Source of the DNA: Xiphophorus maculatus
Taxonomy: Eukaryota; Chordata; Actinopteri; Cyprinodontiformes; Poeciliidae
DNA length: 64,000 nucleotides
Assembly (NCBI RefSeq): GCF_002775205.1
Contig: NC_036455.1
Span: forward strand, 4,316,501-4,380,500
Direction: 5' to 3'
Each line of letters begins with the position of its first letter. Positions within the stretch are counted from its first letter, which is position 1. The position numbers and the translations under genes are program-made. This document shows, one piece after another, positions 11,701 through 21,300 of the stretch. The notes beneath the pieces are model-generated. The model was given only the letters and a program-made list of their open reading frames with translations, did no database searches and was not told where the DNA came from.

Positions 11701-14487
11701 ACGCCGGTGTCAACAACAGAGCTGTCCAAAACGCCGGTGTCAACAACAGAGCCGTCCAAAACGCCGGTGTCAACAACAGAGCCGTCCAAAACGCCGGTGT
11801 CAACAACAGAGATGTCCAAAACAGTCAGTGCTAAGACTGTGATCAAAACAATCACACCACCTGCAAAGACAAAAAGTAAGCCAGGAGCTGATCAAACACT
11901 CAGATCATTTTGTTATATTCTATATTAAATTTATTACTGATATAAAATAGTTTATTTTGCATACTCAGCATTATTGCGTAACACTTAAGGAAGAAAATTG
12001 TACATGGTATGTTTATAATTTGTTTTCTAAATGTAGAAGTCCTTAACCTTCACAGGATCTTGTAGGATTGCTTCCAACATTGTTAGTGTAGAAGACCTAT
12101 TAACCATTCTTATATTTTCTCATAATCTTCTCATATCTCAGATTTACTAGTAACATTTTGTGCTTTTTGCATTGACTGCAGACTCCTTTGCCAGCCAGCA
12201 GTCCTCTAAAACGACCGTTGCTCCTCCAAGCGTGCCCAAAAGAGAAATCAAAGTGAACATGAACGTCCTGGCGAGAAAGCAACATTTGTGCTGGCAACGA
12301 GGGAAAGTTGCAGAAATAATAACAAAAGGTAAGACTTTATGGTTTGTATGTATGTCCAGCCTCCCCATAAAAAAACGGCTAAAAACACTTGTTTACAACG
12401 GATCTGATGAGTTGGAGCCGAGTTCTCTCACTTGAAAATATAATTCTGTTGTAACTCTGTTGTGGGAAACTTTATATTTAAACTTAAGACTCCATAAATA
12501 TGAGTCGGACTTCTTCTGACCTATTTTGGACAGAAGAAGAAATTGGCTCTTATTTCCCAAACAGGTTTGTCCAAAGCAGCTTTATTTTGAGTCTCTTAAG
12601 GGATATTTTATTTTATGATTTTAACTTCCCTGACTGTGCACCCAAACAAAAACAAGTCTGAAAATCTTAGCTTTATTGTTTAATTATCAATTTAAGTCTG
12701 ATTATTATGCCTAACTTTGGCATGATATTGCTGTTTCTTCTCGTTTCAGAAGGTGGAAAGGTGAAATACAAGGTCACTTTTGAGGAAAAGGGTAAAATCC
12801 TCGTGTCCGGTCACCACCTTGCCTTTGACAACATGCCAAAGTTGGAAGAGCTTTCTATAGGCTGTCGTGTGGTGGTGAAGATTTCAAATGAGAAAGTGGA
12901 GTACAAGCCCGGCATAATGGCCGAGCTCCCTAGCCGAAAAAATCGCATGAGGTTTGAATCTTTTACTGAACTTAAAAACCTTTATATAAAACTCATTTCT
13001 TCTACTTTAAAGTGAACATAATTTACTTCACCCATTTGATGAAAATGCGTGGTCTTTTCTAGGTTCCTGGTGTATATTGATGACCACACCCCCATGTATA
13101 TTGGCTTACCTGCACTCCATCTGGTGTACAGAGCATGTAAGTTTGTGTCGTCAAATTAAACAACTTAATAACTTATTGACAAAAGACACTAAATAAAATT
13201 TTAGAAGGAGTAGGTGCAGAAAAAAAATCAGTATTGTAATTCCCACTCCTGAGTATTTTGAATCATTTCAAAATGCTAACAAATCTATTTTAAAATGCCC
13301 TTTAGTTGTACATGTTTGCGGCTCCTATTTGTGAGTATCCTTCACATCGTCTCGCCCACCGTGTGTTATTTTGAATTATTCTTTGATATTTTTTTAATTA
13401 AGAAAAAGACAAGCAACTAAGCTAATACTGGTAATTTAAGTTAAAGAGTTTTATGCACAAACCTATTTTTGTTTAAATGTGAACTGAGTATGGAACCTCA
13501 TAGAATTGTTTTAAATAAATGTTCGCTCTGTTTTACACTGTCTTTTTTTCCTGTTAATGAAATAAATGACCGTAAACAGAATCTCGAGACCGTTTGAATA
13601 GAAAATTTGGTTTCTGAATTAGAAATAGTTTCTGAATCAAATGGTTACCAATTGACTCACTAGACAGTGAAAGATTCACATTTCTACTTAGAATTGATTT
13701 AAAATTTTGATCTGATTATACCTGAACAATGTATAAAAGCTCTTTATACCAATGAGCTTTAAAATAAAGAAAGAAAGCTACTGCTATCATCCCAACTATG
13801 AAAAAGATCCATATTATATGAGTCCAGAAAAAAATTAACATGTGGCTGCATTTTATTTTCTGAAATCAACATTTTATTATATTTGCTCTAGAAACTAGAC
13901 CAAAGTACATTATAAACTTTTTTTTTTGTACAATATGAAATATTGTTATACCATTTCCAAATCTAACTGAATATCAAAATCGTGTGCCGATCTTAAAGTA
14001 TAACTCAGATGAGACCCTCAAATTATTCACTTTCTTGTACACAGCATCTGTCGTCTTACCATCACAAAAACAGTGAATCTTTTTTCTCTTTTTTGACAGT
14101 GGACAATCCTTTAGATGACATTCCTGATGAAATTCACAGGGACTTCATGAAGGAGTATCTGAAAGTCTGGCCTTACCCACCGCAGACCCAGTACAAAGTT
14201 GGACAGACTATAAAGGCTGATTATGAAGGTGTCATGCAGAAGTGTGAGGTCACCGCTGTTGACTGCAGTTTGGTTGAGGTCATTTTTGAGGTTAGTTGAT
14301 GTATATTAAGTACTTAAGATCATTTTTTTCCTTTTGAGCGCAAGATGTTTCTGTTCATTTTCACCTTCAGAGTGATAAACATAAGGAGTGGCTCTACCGA
14401 GGCTCGCTACGCCTGGAACATATGGTCAGTATGAGGTACAGCATGTGGAAGAAGGAGGCTGCGGAATCGGCAAAGAAACCTCTTTAG
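8785..14487 (+). CDS. SETDB1-like triple-Tudor protein, copy B (complete, no SET domain)
   Basis: Eight coding exons in continuous phase: 8785-8954, 10688-10797, 10901-11875, 12182-12328, 12750-12951, 13063-13136, 14100-14290 and 14371-14487, giving 661 aa. The N-terminus (MERKEIEISKEELQSWI..., then VKELYSQLGWEY) resembles SETDB1's N-terminal coiled-coil region. A Ser/Thr/Lys-rich disordered stretch (about residues 94-420) holds a basic KKKRKMNK segment and the TEPSKTPVST repeats. The triple Tudor occupies about residues 435-645: LCWQRGKVAEI, FEEKGKILVSGHH, GIMAELPSRKN, VYIDDHTPMYIGLP, EYLKVWPYP and WLYRGSLRLEHM. The ORF then ends (KKPL). The MBD, pre-SET and SET are absent, and nothing like them is seen before clk2. 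It is likely a chromatin reader, possibly competing with or modulating SETDB1; that role is inference. An AATAAA lies at 14958. Confidence 0.82.
9555..9930 (-). CDS. Candidate terminal exon of an unknown membrane protein inside copy B intron 1
   Basis: On the - strand a pyrimidine-rich tract ending AATCAAG precedes an open frame of 124 codons. It begins WIASFSVALSVSLAEHIYAC (a hydrophobic, membrane-like segment), continues through GSNPAQFYTYL and MHRQQTLKAVDEHVF, has a polar tail with EEQHQETTPNVTVSPAPP, and ends LFEAGEV-stop. Composition and codon use look coding. I do not recognise the family and found no convincing upstream exon. It could be the last exon of a nested antisense gene, or a relic of a lost one. 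Confidence 0.3.
11641..11820 (+). repeat. Coding minisatellite, 6 x 30 bp
   Basis: Six consecutive 30-bp units (ACGCCGGTGTCAACAACAGA plus GCCGTCCAAA and variants) encode ten-residue repeats of the form TPVSTTEPSK. Unit differences are few (P/V, P/L/M). The array lies in the disordered linker of SETDB1-like copy B and keeps frame because its unit is a multiple of three. The frequent SKTP and STT motifs could be phosphorylation sites. Confidence 0.93.
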
Positions 14488-14957
14488 TCAATGGTAAAAT
14501 TATTTATTTTAGATAATTCAAACTTAGGAATTGATCGCAATAATATGTTATGATAATCCAAATTCTATTACTCATTTTGTTTTGCTCTGTAGGATCATTA
14601 AAATCAGCACATTAGGTTGAGAAGAACCATGTCTGGAAAGGTGAACAGCATGCTGGCGCTCCAAGCTCCTGGTGGAAATACTGCAGTGGTTTTTCAAAAT
14701 TCCTCTGGCATTATGCGACTTTGGCTGTTCCACTTCCAGCTTTTCTTGAGTCATCTGAGAGTTTGGACCATTGAGGAAGCTTAATTTACATTACATACAT
14801 TTTTTAAATTACATTCTCTGTATTTGTAGATTGGAATAGTATTATTGATCTTCTGAAGATTCTACCTCATTAAAACAGCTGAGGACTCGTAATTTTTTTA
14901 TGACAGTTGTTTCTGTTCAATTGCTTTTTTAGCATACTTGTGTAGTCTGTGTTGTTA

Positions 14958-14963
14958 AATAAA
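14958..14963 (+). terminator. Poly(A) signal of SETDB1-like copy B
   Basis: AATAAA about 470 bases after the stop codon of copy B, followed by a GT-rich stretch (TGTGTTGTTTTTTGTGTAG), as expected of a cleavage/polyadenylation site. Confidence 0.6.
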
Positions 14964-15006
14964 AACTGTGTTGTTTTTTGTGTAGTATAAAGACTTTCCT
15001 TCAAGG

Positions 15007-16160
15007 TCTGTAAAAAGCGTTCACCCCCTTGGATGTTTTGTCTGTTGTTTTTGCTTTAACAAATCGATCCAAATCTGCCATTTTTGACAATAAATTATTT
15101 CTTTATTGTCAAAGTGAACATTTCTACAAAATAATTATGATTACCGGTAAATAAAAATATTTTACTTGGAATGAGTGATTTTCATAAATATTCACCCCTT
15201 TTAAAGTGACTGACCTAAATCAATAGAGGTCCAGCCAGTTGATGCTAATAGTCTCACAGTAAGTGGAATGAGATCAGTATAGTGCAGTGAATGAGTCCCA
15301 AGTGACTTGCATACAAACATTTAATGTGTGGAAGGTCCATTCAATGGTTAAAGAGTATTCCTGGCTACCATTGCAACATAAAGACTAAAGAACACTCCAA
15401 ATAAATCAGAGAAAAGGTTATTGATGAGTGTAAGTTAAGGAATGGATACAAAATGATCTCTAAAGCACTGAATATACCATGCAGTTCAATTAAATTCCTT
15501 ACAGCGGTTATTTTTTATAATCGCTGTAAGGAACATAACTGAGTGACTGCAAGGATACCTATGATTATACTTGAAGGAGTTGCAATACTCTGCGTACAAT
15601 ATCTATTGCCTGAGTTCTTCACCATTTAAAGCTTTGTGGGAGAGTGGCAATGAGAAAGCTACTATTGAAGAAAATCCATATCAAGACTTGACTAGAATTT
15701 GCCAAATTATTTGAGGGAGACTCCATAGTCAAGTGGAAGATAGTTCTTTGATCCGATGAGACCAAAGGGGAACCACCTAGCCATAATTACAATTATATTT
15801 TGAGAAAAGCCATACAAACAGCGAAGTATGGGGATGGCAGCATCATGGTGTGTGGCTGTTTTGAAGCGAGAGGAAGTGGTGCACTTCATAAAATGAATTT
15901 CCACGAGGAAAGAAAACAATGAGGCAATATCTCAAGACATAAGCCAGAAAACTGAAACTTGGGTGCAAAAGGGTCTTCTAAGTTACCCCAGTTCTGCGAG
16001 GAGGAATGGGGCAGAATTTTGGCAAACTATTGTTAGAAGCTTGTGAAAGGAAAAAGACAATGCAACCAAATATTGTGTATGCAAACTTCTGATTTTGAAT
16101 ACATTAATAAAGAAATTTCTGGCATATTAGCTCTAATTATTGTGGCATTTTGCAAATAAG
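15007..16160 (+). mobile_element. Decayed Tc1-like transposon
   Basis: The left part begins CTGTAAAAAGCGTTCACCCC, a common teleost Tc1-end motif. The + strand between about 15600 and 16130 reads as a broken Tc1 transposase: fragments of the type SSLIR-DQRGTT, GWQHHGVWLF and KTMQPNIVYANF, separated by stops and frame changes. The right part (GTGTATGCAAACTTCTGATT) matches the tails of Sleeping Beauty-like copies. Ends are approximate. It lies between SETDB1-like copy B and the clk2 promoter. Confidence 0.65.
15495..15533. repeat. Short hairpin in a Tc1 remnant
   Basis: Arms TTCCTTACAGCGGTTAT (15495-15511) and ATAATCGCTGTAAGGAA (15517-15533) pair over 17 bp with one mismatch around a five-T loop. 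Confidence 0.85.
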
Positions 16161-16239
16161 TATTGCTTCATTCTATCCGACCTAAAACTAGATATGTTGT
16201 TTTTTTTTTCAAACCTTATTTGTAGCTTATATTTGAAAT

Positions 16240-16720
16240 CCGTGTTTTAACAGTACTGTGTCTGAGCGCAGGGAGGCGTTACAGCCTTACCAGTTTGATC
16301 CAGAACTTGCTTTGCTGGACTGAACGTTGGCTACGCGATAGCAAAGTAGCGCTTTACATCGGGCCAGTGACGAGATAGTGGAGAAACCCAAACGCCACCA
16401 CGGATTTTTTATGGGACAAACGCACAGGCCTCGCTGCGAAAACGGTCAATACCTATTTTTGATCTTCTTCTAGCCTGTTTCACACCAGTTAAACCGCCGC
16501 TAGCACATCCGCTAGCATTAGTTGCTGTGGAGCTAAGATGGCGGTGAAATTATTTACATTAGCTAGTGGCTAGCATAGCATCTAGGCTGCTGCTGCTTCG
16601 CTCTACAGCCAGCTTATATTTTGTGTTTATGTTTCATATTATGGTTCTTGCTAATATTATTAGCATCAAATTGATTTTTTTATAAAATTGAAGCGAAATG
16701 TAGTGGTTAGAGTGCCGTAC
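16240..16720 (+). promoter_or_regulatory. clk2: Likely clk2 promoter and 5' UTR region
   Basis: A block richer in GC and CpG than its surroundings, with AAGATGGCGG at about 16534 (fits the YY1/initiator-proximal consensus) and several GCTAGC motifs. clk2 translation starts at the first base of an exon at 18360, right after an acceptor, so a non-coding first exon must lie upstream. This block is the best place for it. The exact start site and donor were not resolved. Confidence 0.45.
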
Positions 16721-18359
16721 GGCAAACACATAGGTTGTAAGCTCTTGTTATTTTATGAGCCAGGGATTCGAAAATGAATCCTATTTCATTAAAGATGTCC
16801 ACATAAATATGTGTTAAAATATCCAATCGATACATTGGGGATATGTTTCCTCTTTACACTTGTATAAAGCTATGAAGTTTTCAAAAATTGTTTTTATTTA
16901 AAACATGCAGCAGGGTTATATATATATACATGCATTTTTGCATGTGTCCACATATTTGCGAGTCTAGCTCCAACATGCCTCTCCAGCAGCTGCTATTTTT
17001 GCTCCCAGGCTCTCTGCTTCAACTTGATAAGAGGTTGCAGTGCAGACGGGTGCGTGGGTTTGCTGTGAGATGTGATTTTGTACAAGACAAAAATAATATT
17101 TAGGGTATTATTCTACACACTAAATTTTCAACATGAGGAACATTTTTGTATTTGTTTTTGAGTAATACTTGGGTTTCGATTAACGTCTTGTTGACAGCAG
17201 AGTCCAACGAACGAAGTGTGTAATGACAGTTTTCCATCCGGTTTCTTTAATTTTATAATATAATCTGCAACCTCTCAGGGCCGCATCTAGACAGTTCTCC
17301 AATGGGGTGGCAATCCAAAACTTTACCAATAGTATTTAAGAATTTTTATCCGGTGATCAGTTAGTGGTGCACAATATTAGGAAAACATGACATTTTGATA
17401 TTATTATTATTGTTAAATATTGGTGGTGACAGTGTTGAAGCAGATGACACATTTGCTTTGTGTTCAAGTTTGGGAATAAAGCACTTTGAAAGTCCATCCG
17501 AGCAGCCAAACGTCATTGGCAAGCAGAAATTTCCTTCATGGCATCTGAAATATTGTACCAAATATTGGATACAAGCAGTCATTTGCAACTGTGATATTGC
17601 AATGACGTTGTTGCCATACATGAGCGATAAGAGGCCAGGACTGAGTGGCCAACTTTCTATTTAGAAATGTAACATGTAACATTTATTGTAAATAAATGAA
17701 TAATGATACCCAATGACTTATCTTCTTCTGTTTTGCATATTCGTGAAAACATTGTTATTTTGGCTGGATTGGTTTTGTCAATAGGGAGTGTGGGTCAGTT
17801 GATCCCCACCCATAGCCATCTTGTAACCAGTGTACTTAAACTATAGGATATTAGTTTATTTTTTTTGGTTTTACAGTAATTTAATAAATTATAGATGTAA
17901 TTATAAATGTGTTTTCTGAAGATTTTCTGTTTGAGAATAGAAATAGCCTATGTTGTCCCTAAATGGGGAAATTCAAGTTTTAATTAGGACCCTGTTTCCA
18001 GATATCTACCTAGTTTGAACCAGTTGAATCTTACGAAATTTGACAAATTATGAACCTGAAATTAAAAGTAAAGAACCCCATGTACACATTTACGCTACAT
18101 CAACAGCTCTCAAAGCAGCACCTACACTGACACGAGTTCTTTTTAATTAAAATGTGAATATGAATACACCAAAACTGTAGATGTAGGAAGTAACAAAGGG
18201 GCCATTGAGGGGTGTCCAGCACCCCTCAATGATCTAATATTATATCTCAGATGCTGACATTAAATAATGTATTTCAGTGCAATTTTGGCTTCATATTGTT
18301 GTCAGTGATTATTTTTTTTTAACCTTAAAATACCTTTTTTCTTTCAATCATCTCCCTAG
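16721..18359 (+). other. Putative clk2 intron 1
   Basis: AT-rich DNA with no recognisable gene. A short open frame at 17395-17664 looks like chance. A perfect 12-bp hairpin is at 18203-18231, and the acceptor CATCTCCCTAG lies just before the clk2 start codon. Confidence 0.4.
18203..18231. repeat. Perfect 12-bp hairpin
   Basis: CATTGAGGGGTG, loop TCCAG, CACCCCTCAATG. Unique-looking intronic DNA upstream of clk2 exon 2. Confidence 0.95.
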
Positions 18360-21300
18360 ATGCCTCACAATAGACGATACACATCTTCAGATAGAGGTAG
18401 TCGAACCAGCTATCCAGACAGATACAGAGACAGAGGACGAAGACATCGACACAGAAGGACACCTACTAACTCCACCAGTAGTGACAGAGATCGTGACAGA
18501 AGGGGACGAGGGCACCGACAAGAAGGAAGCTATCTACGCTCAAGGAGGTATGAGCTGCATAGTGGAGCTGCAACATGTTCTGCTGTAAAAGAGGAGTTAG
18601 ACGGTGACCAGAGTTGCTCGGTTTCATCTTCAACCGGCCCTGAATGTGATCGGTCGGAAATTAGAAATGCAGTCTTAATTTTGATGAGCAGCGTGTCAGG
18701 GTGATAACAAGACTCCTTGTGGGAACAGAGCTAAACTACTTTCAGTTTCAGTGGGTGATTAAAAATGTTAGGGGAACTTCAAAATGTGTAAGAAGCTGCT
18801 GGAAGGGAAGCCATTTTAATGCTGGTATATCAAATGTTCTTTCACTCTGACCTACTTTTAAACTAGGAAGAAACATGCTTTACAGCAAAGTTATTTTGTT
18901 TTGTCCTTTGAAGAGTCCGGATTTTTTTTGAATATTTTTGAAATCTTAGTTATTTTAAGGTTCTGTTTACAGGGAATATACAAAGAGAGGTATAGGTTTA
19001 CTTCTTCTAACTGCACTAATGTTAATATAAATATTATATTAACATTAAGATTGCTAACATAACTTGTTAGCAATAAAAGTCAGGACAAAATAACTAAAAT
19101 AAAATTGTAAAATAAACAAATTTTAACAAACTTCACATCTACAGTAATGTTCCTGAAAACCTGTTTAAACTGCAAATCTTACTTGCAGTTTAAATTAATT
19201 TTGAAACTGAAGAAAAATGATGCACATCTTTTTAGAAATGCCAACTTTCAAAAATGTTGTTCTGAGATTTTTGTGAAATCCTACTTACCTGCAGAGCTGT
19301 ATAACACAGACTGCTCTCTGTAGACGGGGTTACCTCCTCTGGTTCAAAACTAAATAATTAATTATGACAGACTTTTTTAAAGTAAAAAAAAACTTACATG
19401 AATCCTTTAACCATGTTAAAACGTAAAGACTTTATTTGTTTATGGAGAAAGTAAAATAATCTCATGTTGGTTCCTGAAGAGATTTTGAAGTCGAACAGAA
19501 TTGTAATCTGGAAGGTGTTACTTAAATTGGTGATTGCAAATAAGCTGCAACATCTCTTGTTGGTGAATCTTGTATTTCATAGCAAAAGCTTCTGTTTTTT
19601 TTTCTTCTGTTTTTAGAACACAGCATTTTGTCTGTGTGTCTCTGTGCAGCCGCAGCTATGACAATCGCTCAACAGAACACCGGCCTTTCGACAGAAGATA
19701 CTATGAGGGATACAGACGATTGGACCAGAGCCGTGAGCGGGACAGGGACAGGGAGCCGCACGGAGCAGCCGAAAACTATTATCCTCGAGATTTCTCCCCG
19801 AACATGTATGACTACCGACACGGCCGCGAGAGAGAGCGTGAGCGGGACGACTCGTACCGGCGGAAGGGCAGCAGGCGTAAGCACAAACGAAGGCGGCGTA
19901 GAACCAGGTCCTATAGCCCCTCGTCCTCGGTGAGTACGACTCGCTTTAACTCCTCAACCTTTCCTTCCAGCTCTAGTTTCTTTCTGCTCTGTCTCTGTCT
20001 GTCTTTTTCTAACCATTTTTTCTTGACAGCACATGGACTTGGTAAGTGTTACATTCTTTATGATTTGTTTTGATCTGTCAGTATTTGTTTTATTTACATG
20101 GTTTTTGCTAATGCAGGTTACTCTGTTTATTTCTTTTCTCTTTTTTCTTCTTTTTTTGGAAGAGCATTTTCATTTTTGGTTAAATTTCTGTGAGGAATAG
20201 TTAAAGTTTTCTTTCACATCCATACGCACTTTGAACTCAGATTTTATTCTCTGACAACTCCATCCTTATTCTTTTATTTATGCTAAATATTTAAAATGTA
20301 TATAAAATGTTAAAACTATCTCTTTTTTATTGTAGTTGCTTTTGGGAATATTAGGATAACATTTTTTGTAATTATTAGAATTTAATTAAACAAATCCTGT
20401 AAAAAAAAAATGAAAATGTTCTGCCAAGGACAATGTGAAATTTAGATTTTAATAGTTGGATTTATTGATATTACTCTTTTTTTTCTTTTGTGGATAAATC
20501 AGACCTGATGATAAGAATGTAGTTTGAGTTGGGGGATAGAATCTGCTCTAGTGAAATGTTGGGACTGTTTTAAAAATGTTTCCTGCATTTCCATGCTGTA
20601 TAATCTGAAATCTGCCCCAGATGTTATGCATTGGGATTTTATCACTGTCTTATCTGGTGTTTTGAGTTGATGAATGGATATGCAGGTTGCTTCCTTGTTT
20701 GTAAGCAACTCTGGTTTAAACTTAGAGGGGGGAAGAGGAGCAGAGGACAACATGTGATCTTTGACTTGTTCCCTTGCACTATATCCCTATCGTTTTTATA
20801 TTACTCCTACACGTGGTGTCAAACGTGAATCGCCCCATGACCACGAAACCCACCTACAACCACAACAACTACATCAACTACCACCACCACCCTCTTCCTC
20901 CCTCCTCATCCACCTGTGCCGCCTGATGCCACGGCTGCCTCTGAAATGCCCCTGCGGCCGTGCTCTGACCTGCTGATGGCGGTTCGGGTGTGAAAACAGC
21001 GGAGCGCCAGTCGGACACGAGCACTGAGTGTGAGGGACGACGAGGAAGGGCACCTGATCTGTCGGAGTGGGGACGTCCTGCAAGAGAGATGTACTCACTG
21101 CCACTACTCTATCGTAACCCTTCTGCATATGAGTATTATCATAGAGCATTTACATGACATGGAAGTGCCTGATGATGATGCCTTGCTAGAATGCTCTCCG
21201 CTCTAGCTGAAGTAGCAGGGTGGACTGCAAATTGTTGATGAATTTTTAGGGGGATTTATAGAAGGATTTTAAACCGTGGAGCATCTTTTTGTGTTTCACA

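Noticed and set aside
11025-11855. Several antisense frames (up to 160 codons) across the Ser/Thr-rich exon of SETDB1-like copy B
   Set aside because: They are repeats of VDTGVLDGSV type produced by the coding minisatellite and Thr-rich composition.
14488-18359. Looked for MBD/pre-SET/SET exons continuing SETDB1-like copy B
   Set aside because: No segment with the SET motifs (for example a NHSC- or YNYE-type core) was found; a poly(A) signal and a Tc1 relic occupy the region.
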